From positions 33,957-97,956 of the forward strand of contig CAZQOQ010000004.1 in the NCBI GenBank assembly GCA_964595205.1: a stretch of DNA of 64,000 bases, written 5' to 3'. This DNA comes from JADKIH01 sp964595205. Lineage in GTDB: Bacteria; Bacteroidota; Bacteroidia; AKYH767-A; 2013-40CM-41-45. Below the pieces are notes generated by a model. That model had not been told where the DNA came from and searched no databases. It saw only the letters and a program-made list of their open reading frames with translations. Positions 27,227 to 36,670 of the stretch are shown here, in pieces (within the stretch, counting starts at the first letter, position 1; each line of letters opens with the position of its first letter). The translations under genes and the position numbers were made by a program.

Positions 27227-30076
27227 ATGAATAAACTCTATTCCGGCCTGATTATACTGGTCTTTATTGCCATTTCCAATTTAACCTATTCATCGAATCC
27301 GTTAAATGCCACTTCTGAAAAACCATATGACGGCGCTGCATATCAGCCAGGCATAATGGTACTGAAAGTGAAACCTAACTTTCGACAGAGCTGTTTCCGG
27401 GACAAGATCCAAAACAGCAGGCTCGAAGACGCATTTTCAAAAATTTCTGCTTTCAATATAAAAAAGAAATTTCCGGGAGCTGCCGTTCCTGAAAAGGCAA
27501 CAAACAAATACGGGAAGAAACTTGTGGACCTTTCACTCATTTACGAGGTGAGTTTTTCTCCGGTGGTAAAGATGGAGGAGGCAGTCAGGTTAATTCAGGC
27601 TTCAGGTGTTGTTGAATTTGCCGAACCGCTGTTTATTCAATACATGAATTTCACACCCAACGATCCGAGTGCGAATCAGCAATATCACCTGAATAAGATC
27701 AATGCTTATAATGCATGGGATATATGGACAGGCGACACGAATGTGGTGATTGGCATTGTAGACAGCGGAACAGACTGGGATCATCCGGATCTGCAGGCGA
27801 ACATTAAATATAATTATGCCGATCCGATTGACGGTCTGGATAACGACAACGATGGCTTCACGGATAATTTCCGTGGGTGGGACGTAAGTGAAAGTGATAA
27901 CAATCCGATGTGCGGAGCAAGTTCTCACGGCTCCCATGTGAGCGGTTGTGCAGATGCAGTGACCAACAATGCTGTCGGCGTTGCAAGCCCGGCTTACAAT
28001 TGTAAATTCCTTCCCGTTAAGAGCACGCACGATGCAAGCGGATCAACGATCGATAACGGTTGGGATGGAATCGTTTATGCCGCTGATCACGGTTGCCAGA
28101 TTATCAATTGTTCCTGGGGTCGAACCGGGAGTCCGAGCAATTTTGAACAAACGATTATCGATTATGCCACTGATAATAAGGATGCACTTGTAGTTGCGGC
28201 ATCCGGCAATGACGCCCTCGATGAAAAACATTATCCTTCCTCTTACGATAAAGTCACTTCCGTAAGCGCTACCAGCGCTACCGATGGTAAAGCAAGTTTT
28301 TCAAATTTCAATTCAACGGTGGATGTTAGTGCGCCAGGATCAAACATTCTTGCCACCATCATCGATGATTCATATACACGTCTCGACGGAACTTCGATGG
28401 CTTCTCCCATTGCAGCAGGTTGCGCTGCCATGATTAAATCAAAATTTCCTTCGTTAAATGCATATCAGGTCGGTGAGCAGTTAAGAAGCACGTGCGATTA
28501 TATTTACAGCGTAAGCGGAAATTCCGCCTACGTCGGAAAACTCGGTAAAGGAAGGGTAAATCTTTTCAAAGCCGTGACTGACAGCCTGTCTCCCGGAGTG
28601 ATCTTAAAAAATTATCTTGCTGTTGATAATAATGATAACGTATTCATCCCAGGTGATACATTATCCATTCAATGCCTGTTTGAAAACCTGCTTCGTCCGA
28701 CAACCAACCTGGTTTGTTCGTTAAGCACTACCAGTGCCTACGTTCAGATCCTGCAAAATACTTTTAATGCCGGAGTGATGGCAACGTTTGACACACTCTC
28801 AAATCATGTTACTCCTTACAGGGTTTTAATAAAGCAAACAGCTCCTTTAAATACGGAAGCAACGTTCCGGGTTTATCTTACCGATGGTGCATGGACTGAC
28901 ATTTTTGTTTTTACGATTGTTGTGAACGTGGATTACATCAATGTTGCCATAAACCAGGTTGCAACCAGCATTACCAGCAAGGGACTTATCGGCTATAACC
29001 AGACCGGGCAAAACCAGGGCCTTGGATTTACCTATCAAAACGGATCTTCTATTCTTTACGATATGGGACTGATGGTGGGCGCATCCGGAACACAGGTATC
29101 AGACAATGTCAGAAATGAATCCGGCAATGATGAAGACTTCGCTCCTTACATCAACGTGACATCGCTTGAGCCGGGCGTAATTTCTGACTTCGATGTGAAT
29201 GGTGTTTTCAAAGACAATGGTGTTACTTCTGCTGCCCCGATGAATCTCGTAATTAATCATCATGCATATGCATGGGTGGCTGCGCCGGATGATAAATACG
29301 TCATGGTTCAGTACATCATTAAAAACAATGGAACGTCCGCACTTACTAATTTATATGCAGGAATATTTTCTGACTGGGATGTACCTGACTATGCGAATAA
29401 TAAATGTTCAACCGACCTGACACGAAGAATGGGCTATGTCTGGAGTACCGATGTAGCAGGACTTTACGGCGGAGTAAAATTACTGAGTAATACAGGAGGG
29501 TTCATTCATAATGCCATCGATAATACTGCGGGTAACGGTGGAATTGATATTGTAACGGGCGGTTTTGACAATTCGGAAAAATACCAGGCCATGTCAACAT
29601 CACGAAATAATGCAGGCACGGCTACAACTACCGGAAACGATGTATTGAGTTCGGTTGCGACAGGTCCATTCAATCTTGCCGCAGGAGATTCCGTCGAAGT
29701 CGCTTTCGCTTTGATTGCGGGTGAAAGTTTGACCGACATTCAGGCTTCCGCCGATGCTGCACAGTATAAGTACGACTTTATTTTCTCCGGTATCACTCCA
29801 GTGGGAAAGGCCTCTGCCAATAATCTTTACCAGAGCTATCCAAATCCTGCCAACAAAGAAGCCAGAATAGATTTTGCCATCGATAAGACCAATACTACCA
29901 GTCTTTGCATATACAACCTGTTGGGCGGGAAAGTTAAAACAGTCGTCGATGAAAAACTTTTTTCCGGAAAGTATTCTGTCACGGTCGATCTGAGTGACCT
30001 CCCTTCAGGAAATTATTTTTATCGTATAATTTCAGGAGATTTTACAAAGACGCTCCCGTTGAATGTAGTACACTAA
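27227..30076 (+). CDS. S8 (subtilisin-like) serine protease with T9SS sorting domain
   Basis: This is a 949-residue secreted protease. The signal peptide ends near residue 22. An inhibitor-like propeptide region (about 35-140) has the form IMVLKVKP...VVEFAEPLF. The catalytic triad is complete: Asp in VDSGTDWDHPDL (about 178), His in SSHGSHVSG (about 234) and Ser in DGTSMASPIAAG (about 390). A long beta-rich middle region follows, then a T9SS type A sorting domain (LYQSYPNPANKEARIDFAI, then YNLLGGKVKTVV and LPSGNYFYRI). It is exported across the outer membrane by T9SS and probably surface-anchored or released. It has its own promoter and a terminator downstream. Confidence 0.94.
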   Translation: MNKLYSGLIILVFIAISNLTYSSNPLNATSEKPYDGAAYQPGIMVLKVKPNFRQSCFRDKIQNSRLEDAFSKISAFNIKKKFPGAAVPEKATNKYGKKLVDLSLIYEVSFSPVVKMEEAVRLIQASGVVEFAEPLFIQYMNFTPNDPSANQQYHLNKINAYNAWDIWTGDTNVVIGIVDSGTDWDHPDLQANIKYNYADPIDGLDNDNDGFTDNFRGWDVSESDNNPMCGASSHGSHVSGCADAVTNNAVGVASPAYNCKFLPVKSTHDASGSTIDNGWDGIVYAADHGCQIINCSWGRTGSPSNFEQTIIDYATDNKDALVVAASGNDALDEKHYPSSYDKVTSVSATSATDGKASFSNFNSTVDVSAPGSNILATIIDDSYTRLDGTSMASPIAAGCAAMIKSKFPSLNAYQVGEQLRSTCDYIYSVSGNSAYVGKLGKGRVNLFKAVTDSLSPGVILKNYLAVDNNDNVFIPGDTLSIQCLFENLLRPTTNLVCSLSTTSAYVQILQNTFNAGVMATFDTLSNHVTPYRVLIKQTAPLNTEATFRVYLTDGAWTDIFVFTIVVNVDYINVAINQVATSITSKGLIGYNQTGQNQGLGFTYQNGSSILYDMGLMVGASGTQVSDNVRNESGNDEDFAPYINVTSLEPGVISDFDVNGVFKDNGVTSAAPMNLVINHHAYAWVAAPDDKYVMVQYIIKNNGTSALTNLYAGIFSDWDVPDYANNKCSTDLTRRMGYVWSTDVAGLYGGVKLLSNTGGFIHNAIDNTAGNGGIDIVTGGFDNSEKYQAMSTSRNNAGTATTTGNDVLSSVATGPFNLAAGDSVEVAFALIAGESLTDIQASADAAQYKYDFIFSGITPVGKASANNLYQSYPNPANKEARIDFAIDKTNTTSLCIYNLLGGKVKTVVDEKLFSGKYSVTVDLSDLPSGNYFYRIISGDFTKTLPLNVVH

Positions 30077-30202
30077 TCATCGGAAGCCACTATTTATTAC
30101 TGAGGACAGGACCATGTGAATGGCAGAAAAGTTTCAAAAGATAAAAAACATCTTCAGGAATATTTCTCTCTTTTTTGATAGTTGATATTATTCATTAATA
30201 AG

Positions 30203-30232
30203 AAAAGCCTGAATTTAATTCGGGCTTTTTTT
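30203..30232 (+). terminator. Rho-independent terminator after S8 peptidase gene
   Basis: AAGCCTGAAT pairs with ATTCGGGCTT (one G-U or mismatch) around a 3-nt loop, followed by a run of seven Ts. Short flanking AGTTGA/TCAACT words extend the hairpin. It lies about 130 bp past the stop codon. Confidence 0.8.
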
Positions 30233-30239
30233 GTCAACT

Positions 30240-30775
30240 ATAATTTACTCTCTTATTAAATCATCCCTGCGAAACACTGCGCATGACTCTGCAAACTCTG
30301 CAGTTAATAAAGATTTGAATATATTGCTTTGTGTATCCGCCCAGGAATAACAGGTAGTTGAAGCAGTCGTTCAATTGCAGATATTTCGATGATACATACA
30401 TTCTGCCCCGGGGGCGCCGGGCGAAGTCGCCGTGCCCTGTTTGTTCCTGTTTTTTCAATCCGGTAAATTCATTGGAAAATAAAAATAGCTGACGCCATGC
30501 ATGTGACCCCTTCTTTTCCCCACATGCATGACTATCCGCCGGCTGGCGGACAGCAGATCAAATACACGAAGGACCAAATTCCTAAAAAGAGTTCCAACCG
30601 CAAATATGGTGTTTCTTATGTTGCACGCGATGCAGCTGTAAATCCGGCCTCATCTGAACTGAGTTAAAGAATTGATATCCTGATTTTATTAATCACAATA
30701 CGGTTAAGAAGCCTTATTCTGAGATTCACATGCCCTTCCATTTGAAATATAGTCCCGCACTTTGTATAATTTATT
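30240..30775. other. Gene-free spacer with two GC-rich palindromes
   Basis: No convincing gene was found here. The stretch 30405-30436 is a GC-rich block containing GGGCGAAGTCGCC, strongly self-complementary and foreign-looking in this AT-rich spacer. At 30535-30550 a second palindrome, TCCGCCGGCTGGCGGA, can form a 6-bp GC stem with a 4-nt loop. Both look like members of dispersed palindromic repeat families. A short minus-strand frame (30261-30458) overlaps the first and is probably spurious. Confidence 0.6.
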
Positions 30776-30783
30776 TATCTTTG
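30776..30783 (+). promoter_or_regulatory. -7 element upstream of DUF5606 gene
   Basis: TATCTTTG matches TAnnTTTG exactly and lies 19 nt before the ATG of the DUF5606 gene. The upstream TTTG boxes are at 11 and 31 nt, neither at the preferred spacing, so only the -7 box is supported. Confidence 0.5.
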
Positions 30784-30802
30784 TTCGGGAAAAATCACAG
30801 TT

Positions 30803-31324
30803 ATGCAATTCAAAGAAATAATATCGGTTCCCGGAATGAACGGGCTTTTTAAAATCATTGCAAATAATAAAAATGGTTTTATCGTAGAATCACTTTCGGA
30901 CGGAAAACGCACGATGATAAGTGCCAACCAGCGCATCATGACGCTTTCCGATATTTCCGTTTACACAAAGGACGGCGAGATGCCTTTGCGTGAGGTGTTT
31001 AAAAAAACACGTGAAGTAAGCGGTAACAAACTGGAAGTTGATCCTAAAGACGATCCAAAAAAATTAAGAGAGTATTTCAAAAAAATTGTTCCGGAATTTG
31101 ATGAAGAAAAGGTCTATTCTTCAGACATAAAAAAGATGCTGACCTGGTTCGATGTGCTGAAAGATAAAATTGATTTTTCAGTGGAAGATAAAACGGAAGA
31201 CGACGATGGCAAGCCGTTGATCCCGACCGAGCATGAAAAGCATGTTCCTAAGATTCATGAAGCTCACGGACCCAAAGCAGAAAATGCAAAAGCCACCACG
31301 GCACGTACACGTAAAAAAGTTTAA
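30803..31324 (+). CDS. DUF5606 domain-containing protein
   Basis: This is a 173-residue cytosolic protein of a family found in Bacteroidota, function unknown. The N-terminal half is the conserved domain (FKEIISVPGMNGLFKIIANN, then MISANQRIMTLSDISVYT). A helical segment follows and a charged, low-complexity C-terminal tail rich in Lys, Glu and Ala ends in RTRKKV. The stop codon TAA overlaps the ATG of the next gene (TAATG), implying translational coupling with the M3 peptidase. No nucleic-acid or metal motif is visible. Confidence 0.85.
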   Translation: MQFKEIISVPGMNGLFKIIANNKNGFIVESLSDGKRTMISANQRIMTLSDISVYTKDGEMPLREVFKKTREVSGNKLEVDPKDDPKKLREYFKKIVPEFDEEKVYSSDIKKMLTWFDVLKDKIDFSVEDKTEDDDGKPLIPTEHEKHVPKIHEAHGPKAENAKATTARTRKKV

Positions 31325-33054
31325 TGAAGACTGAAAGCTCGCCCGCATTGGAAAACGTTGAGAAAGCACGACGTTCATTTCTTCCTGAGAATTTTGTTGT
31401 TTCAGACTGGAGCTCGATAGAGCCATATTATTTGTCTCTGACCGACCGGCAGATCCTCACACTGGCCGATTTAAACAGGTGGCTGTCTGATCTCAGCGAA
31501 ATCGAAGCGGCCGTTGAGGAACACGCAGGATGGCTTTACATCCGAATGACCTGCAACACATCCGATAAATCTCTCAGCGAAGCATATGCTTTTTTTGTCG
31601 AGCAGGTCAATCCCCGGATTGAACCCTTTGCGGACAAGCTTAACAAAAAGCTTGTGTCGCTGCCGCTTGTCAGGGAACTGGATAAGCGATTCGGCATTTA
31701 CATCCGGCAGGTTGAAAATGAAATTCGTTTGTTCAGGGAAGAAAATATTCCTCTCGAGGCAGAACTGACCGTAAAGGAACAGCAATACGGAGAGATCGCC
31801 GGTGCAATGACGGTGGAGGTGAACGGGAAGACGCTTACGCTTCAACAGGCTGCCAATCATCTGAAAGATCCGGATCGCTCATTGAGGGAAACCGTGTATC
31901 ATAAAATTTTCAATCGCCGTCACGAGGACAGGGATAAACTCGATGCATTGTTTTTGGAACTCATACGCCTGCGCGTAAAAATCGCAGCCAATGCCGGATT
32001 TTCGAATTACCGTGATTACAAGTTTGCCGACCTCAACAGGTTCGATTATACTCCCGGCGATTGCTACAACTTTCACCAGTCGATCAGGAAGAGCGTGGTG
32101 CCTGTGCTGAACCAGTTGACTGCCGAACGAAAGAAGGAGATGAAGCTTGAATCTCTTAAGCCCTGGGATCTTGACGTGGATCCATCCGGCTTACCCGACC
32201 TCAAGCCTTTTAAAAAGGGAGATGAGCTTATGGAAAAATCCATTGCCTGCTTCGAAGAGATTCATCCATATTTCGGAAGAGTCCTTAAGACATTAAAAGA
32301 AAAAAATTATACCGACCTGGATTCAAGGATCGGCAAAGCTCCAGGCGGATATAATTACCCGCTCTATGAAAGCGGAGTGCCTTTCATATTCATGAATGCA
32401 AGCGGCTCTCTTCGCGACGTGGTAACGATGGTGCACGAAGGAGGTCATGCCATTCATTCGATGCTCACGAGTGATCTCGATTTTATCGGCTTCAAGGAAC
32501 TGCCTTCTGAAGTTGCAGAACTCGCATCCATGAGCATGGAATTAATTTCCATGGAACACTGGCATCACTTCTTTACCGATAAAGAAGAACTTCGTCGCGC
32601 CAAACGCGAGCAACTCGAAGGAGTGATTGAAACGCTGCCATGGATTGCCTGCATCGATGCTTTTCAGCACTGGCTTTACCTCAACCCGGATCATACCGTC
32701 GAAGAACGCACAGCCTCATGGAAGGAAATTTTTCTTGGTTTCAGTTCTTCTCTCGTCGACTGGAAAGACGATACTAAGGCTCTCGAAATAATCTGGCAAA
32801 AGCAACTGCATCTTTTCGAAGTTCCTTTTTACTATATCGAATACGGAATGGCGCAACTCGGTGCTATTGCTGTCTGGAGAAATTATAAAACAGACAGGGA
32901 AAAGGCGATCAGGCAATACATGGATGCCTTGAAACTGGGTTACACAGTTTCCATTCCGGAAATCTACCAGGCCGCAGGCATCCGGTTTGATTTTTCAGAA
33001 AATTACATACAGGAACTCATCTCATTCGTCAGATCAGAACTGGATAAAGTGTAA
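31324..33054 (+). CDS. M3 family oligoendopeptidase
   Basis: This is a 576-residue zinc metallopeptidase of the PepF/oligoendopeptidase F type, cytosolic, cleaving short peptides. The zinc motif HEGGH lies in VTMVHEGGHAIHSML near residue 371. The third ligand Glu is expected in the helix PSEVAELASMSMELIS about 25-30 residues later. The N-terminal helical lobe (residues 1-200) is typical. Length matches the family. It overlaps the DUF5606 stop by one base, so it is coexpressed. The role is likely peptide recycling. Confidence 0.92.
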   Translation: MKTESSPALENVEKARRSFLPENFVVSDWSSIEPYYLSLTDRQILTLADLNRWLSDLSEIEAAVEEHAGWLYIRMTCNTSDKSLSEAYAFFVEQVNPRIEPFADKLNKKLVSLPLVRELDKRFGIYIRQVENEIRLFREENIPLEAELTVKEQQYGEIAGAMTVEVNGKTLTLQQAANHLKDPDRSLRETVYHKIFNRRHEDRDKLDALFLELIRLRVKIAANAGFSNYRDYKFADLNRFDYTPGDCYNFHQSIRKSVVPVLNQLTAERKKEMKLESLKPWDLDVDPSGLPDLKPFKKGDELMEKSIACFEEIHPYFGRVLKTLKEKNYTDLDSRIGKAPGGYNYPLYESGVPFIFMNASGSLRDVVTMVHEGGHAIHSMLTSDLDFIGFKELPSEVAELASMSMELISMEHWHHFFTDKEELRRAKREQLEGVIETLPWIACIDAFQHWLYLNPDHTVEERTASWKEIFLGFSSSLVDWKDDTKALEIIWQKQLHLFEVPFYYIEYGMAQLGAIAVWRNYKTDREKAIRQYMDALKLGYTVSIPEIYQAAGIRFDFSENYIQELISFVRSELDKV

Positions 33055-33124
33055 GTTTTTACCTCATTTTTTCGGCTCTGAGGCTGAAATCATTCGTTTA
33101 AATATTCCAATACGAAGGCTACGT

Positions 33125-33172
33125 CAGAATAATTAGCTAATCAGCTAATTAACTAATCAACCAATCATATAC
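33125..33172. repeat. AT-rich word repeat after the M3 peptidase gene
   Basis: TTAGCTAATCAGCTAATTAA and neighbouring ACTAATCAACC words repeat within about 45 bp and contain AGCT-centred palindromes. The style matches the repeats at 1245, 9750 and 37943. No gene lies in this 217-bp gap. Confidence 0.5.
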
Positions 33173-33271
33173 AATTTGTAATGTCCGGCTGATTATTACT
33201 CTCAGCGGAATGCCTGCTTGCACAACCTCTTGCCGGGTAATTCATATAAGGATTAGCATAGGTGTTTCCGA

Positions 33272-36200
33272 TTGAAAACGAGCGCAAATAAGGGTCCTCA
33301 TTCCGAGGAAGGACGTAAGATTCTGCATCGTCTGCTGATTTTGGCAGTCGTGGTGGTCTATGCGCTTATTTTCATACTCGATTATCTCCTTCAGCTTCAT
33401 TTTACTTTCTTTCTACTGCTCAGCCTCTTTGGTTTTGTACTGCTGATGTTGTTTTACATGTTGTTCCGAGTGAGAGGCATTAACGAAAAGGCATCGATTC
33501 CAACAACTGAAATTGCAGAACAGGAAACAGTCGTGCCTGTAAAACCGGCCATCATTGATGAAACGATATTCGGAGACGCCGTTTTCGTTGTAAACCCTCT
33601 GACGGGTTTGAGCATCGATTGTAATGATGCAGCGATCAGCATATTTTCAGCTACCAGGCGGGAACAGCTGATCGGAATTGACCTTACCGAATTATTCGAT
33701 CCTGCCTGGGGTGAAGAAGAACGGAAACAGATCAGGGAGGCTCTCGTGAAACCGGGCAAGGCTAATGTTCATGGATATTTTCGTGCACTGAATGGCAGGA
33801 CATTCGAAGGAATTCTGCAGGCGGTAAAGGTTCAGGATAATGTCACTTCACAGATCAATGTGAGAATATCACCGCTTGATGCAGAGCAGAGCATTTCGCA
33901 GAAATCAATCACTAAAAATGAAGAGGAATGGTTCAATGATACGGGTTTTGCAATTGCATTTGTCGGACTCAATTACCGTTTTGTAAAGGTCAACACCGCA
34001 TTTTGTAATCTCACCGGCTATACAGCAAATGAACTCAGGCTTTTGACAGTCGCAGACATACTTCATCCTGATGACCGTTCAACTGAGAAAATCATTCTGT
34101 CAGGATTATTTCGCGGGGAGTTAAGCCAGAACAGGCGCGACAAGCGGCTGATCCGGCGTAATAACGAGGTAATCTGGGTGAGAGCATCATCAACACTTTC
34201 CCGGGATAAGGATGATCATCCGCGGTTTGTGATTACAATGATGGAGAATGTCACTCAGCAAAAACGTCTCGAGAAAATTTTCAGCGATAATACGAATAAG
34301 CTCCATTCACTCGTGGAGAATGCTGAATACTCGGTGGTAACAGTCGACCGGAGACACACCATACTGCTCATCAATTCGAAACTCAGTGAGATTCTTTTCA
34401 CACATACAGGCATCGTTGTCGAAACCGGATTTAACCTGCTGGATATTTTACCGGCAGCATTTCACAGGGATTACCTCGACATTCATGGAAGGGCATTCAA
34501 GGGTGAACAATTCGTTCTTGAAAAAACGTTATCGATAAACGGCCGTCGTACAGATATCGAAATTGTGGTTACACCTGTGAAAGAAGAAAACGGATACATC
34601 AGGAGCATTTCTATTTTCGGTCACGATATTACTTCAAGGAAGAAGAATGAGGTGGAATTGTTAAAGGCAAAAGAAGAGGCGGAGGCGGCGACGCAGGCGA
34701 AGACAGGGTTTCTCGCAACGATGAGTCACGAGATCCGTACGCCGCTCAATGGAGTGATCGGAATGGGAAAGCTGCTTAGCCAGACACCGCTTACTCCGAA
34801 GCAGCAGGAGTTTGTGGATTCTATTTTGCTGAGCGGCGATGCATTGTTGTCGGTGATCAACGACATACTCGACTTTTCCAAAATCGAATCTTCGAAAATG
34901 GAACTCGAGCACAAACCGTTCTCGCTGAAGCGTTGTATCGAGGAGACATTTGATCTTTTATCGGCAAAGGCGATAGAGAAGAACCTCTCTTTGCAATATA
35001 CGATTGCGAGTGAGTTGCCGATGTATGTTTATGGCGACATCACACGACTGAGGCAGATCCTGATGAACCTCGTTTCGAATGCGATCAAATTCACGTTGAA
35101 AGGTAAGATCACGATCGGTGTGAGTCTCGTAAGAAATATGGGAAGCAAGGTAGAGGTGAGGTTCGATGTCCAGGATACCGGCATAGGTATTCCACCGGAT
35201 AAGATCGGAAGACTGTTCAGGAGTTTTTCGCAGGCGGATGCCAGCACAGCGAAGACGTTTGGCGGTACCGGACTCGGGCTGGCGATTTGCAGGAATCTCG
35301 TCGGACTAATGGGAGGAAAGATATGGGTAGAGAGCAAAGAAGGTGAGGGATCTGATTTTATTTTTACGATCATCACGGAAGCTGTTCCCAAGAATGAGAT
35401 TCCAAAGAACCATCGAAAAGGAACCAACCTGCTTGCGAATTCATACGTGCTGATCGTAAGTGATGACAAGACAGAGTCATCGCTCTTTGCCGATTATTTC
35501 AGGCGATGGGGAATGATCCCGCAGATTGCAAACGACGTGAAGCAGGCGCTGGAACTTGTTAAACAACGGAAGGATTTTAACCTGGTGCTGATCGATGCAC
35601 AGATAATTACGGACAAGCCATTGCATCTCGCAGAAGAGATAAGGGCCATTCGGTCCAAAGAAAATTTGCCGATCGTATTATTCAATGCGGTAAAGACGGA
35701 TGATATTTTCTTCGATTATACCAGCGATGTTGTCTCAGCCGTGATCCCGAAAAACGTGGATCGCTCAAAAGTACTAGACATATTGATCGGCGTATTTTCA
35801 GTAGAGGATCATCAGCGTACGAGAGACGATATGTCGATGCGTGATCAGTCGGAACGACTGGCGCGCCAAATCCCATTGCACATTTTGATTGCAGAAGACA
35901 ACCAGATTAACCAGAAGCTTGCACAGAATATATTCGAAGGACTCGGCTACAGGCCAACGATGGTATCGAACGGTCTGCAGGTTATTGATCAGCTTAAGAA
36001 GGCCGAATTTGATCTTATATTTATGGATGTCCAGATGCCGGAGATGGACGGATTCGAGGCGACGCGTTTTATCATTCATAAACTCAAGCCGGCGAAGAAG
36101 CCGATTATCGTGGCAATGACAGCATTTGCACTCGAGGGCGATAAGGAAAAGTGTATTGAAGCGGGAATGAACGATTACATCAGCAAACCGTTTATGATCG

Positions 36201-36634
36201 AAGAGATCGTGGATATTATCCGGAAGTGGTTTGGAAAGGAATCGGAACAAAAGCCAGTTGTTGAAATGAAAATTACCGAAGCGAAAAGTATTTTGAACCG
36301 GTCCACAATCGATAGATTGAAGGAAATGACCCGGGGAACCGACACGTCGTTTTTCAGGAAGGTATTACAGATGTTTGTGGACCAGGGAGACGATCTGATT
36401 GTTGAAATTTCCGATGCTTTGGCGGCAGGAGATATTCTCAAAGTAGGATCGCTTGCGCACAAGCTAAAGGGATCTTCACTCAATCTGGGGGCTGATGCGC
36501 TTGCAGAAACATGCAAAATAATCGAACTGAAGGCAAGGTCAAACGACGGCAGCGGCATGGAAGATCTCATTCACAAACTCACGGGTGAATTTGGCGATAC
36601 GAAAGAAGCGCTTTTGAAGATGATCAATGAGTAA
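33272..36634 (+). CDS. Hybrid sensor histidine kinase with three PAS, two receivers and HPt
   Basis: This 1120-residue membrane protein starts at TTG 33272; an in-frame TAG at 33254 leaves no other start. Two transmembrane helices (about 18-68) precede three PAS domains (about 90-200, 225-345, 350-460). HisKA carries the phospho-His in SHEIRTPLNG (about 487) and the ATPase lobe has FGGTGLGLAI. The first receiver (about 721-843) keeps the acidic pair and Asp (LIDAQ) but has Asn where Thr/Ser is usual. The second (about 870-990) is canonical with IFMDVQMPEMDGF. The C-terminal HPt has SLAHKLKGSS. It would run a His-Asp-His phosphorelay. No partner regulator is adjacent and the signal is unknown. 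Confidence 0.93.
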   Translation: MKTSANKGPHSEEGRKILHRLLILAVVVVYALIFILDYLLQLHFTFFLLLSLFGFVLLMLFYMLFRVRGINEKASIPTTEIAEQETVVPVKPAIIDETIFGDAVFVVNPLTGLSIDCNDAAISIFSATRREQLIGIDLTELFDPAWGEEERKQIREALVKPGKANVHGYFRALNGRTFEGILQAVKVQDNVTSQINVRISPLDAEQSISQKSITKNEEEWFNDTGFAIAFVGLNYRFVKVNTAFCNLTGYTANELRLLTVADILHPDDRSTEKIILSGLFRGELSQNRRDKRLIRRNNEVIWVRASSTLSRDKDDHPRFVITMMENVTQQKRLEKIFSDNTNKLHSLVENAEYSVVTVDRRHTILLINSKLSEILFTHTGIVVETGFNLLDILPAAFHRDYLDIHGRAFKGEQFVLEKTLSINGRRTDIEIVVTPVKEENGYIRSISIFGHDITSRKKNEVELLKAKEEAEAATQAKTGFLATMSHEIRTPLNGVIGMGKLLSQTPLTPKQQEFVDSILLSGDALLSVINDILDFSKIESSKMELEHKPFSLKRCIEETFDLLSAKAIEKNLSLQYTIASELPMYVYGDITRLRQILMNLVSNAIKFTLKGKITIGVSLVRNMGSKVEVRFDVQDTGIGIPPDKIGRLFRSFSQADASTAKTFGGTGLGLAICRNLVGLMGGKIWVESKEGEGSDFIFTIITEAVPKNEIPKNHRKGTNLLANSYVLIVSDDKTESSLFADYFRRWGMIPQIANDVKQALELVKQRKDFNLVLIDAQIITDKPLHLAEEIRAIRSKENLPIVLFNAVKTDDIFFDYTSDVVSAVIPKNVDRSKVLDILIGVFSVEDHQRTRDDMSMRDQSERLARQIPLHILIAEDNQINQKLAQNIFEGLGYRPTMVSNGLQVIDQLKKAEFDLIFMDVQMPEMDGFEATRFIIHKLKPAKKPIIVAMTAFALEGDKEKCIEAGMNDYISKPFMIEEIVDIIRKWFGKESEQKPVVEMKITEAKSILNRSTIDRLKEMTRGTDTSFFRKVLQMFVDQGDDLIVEISDALAAGDILKVGSLAHKLKGSSLNLGADALAETCKIIELKARSNDGSGMEDLIHKLTGEFGDTKEALLKMINE

Positions 36635-36670
36635 CTTATTCTTTGGATTTTTATCGATTGATAAAAAGAA

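Noticed and set aside
30261..30458. 65-codon minus-strand frame in the 30 kb spacer
   Set aside because: It runs through a GC-rich palindromic repeat, has no recognisable family and lacks a gene-like context.
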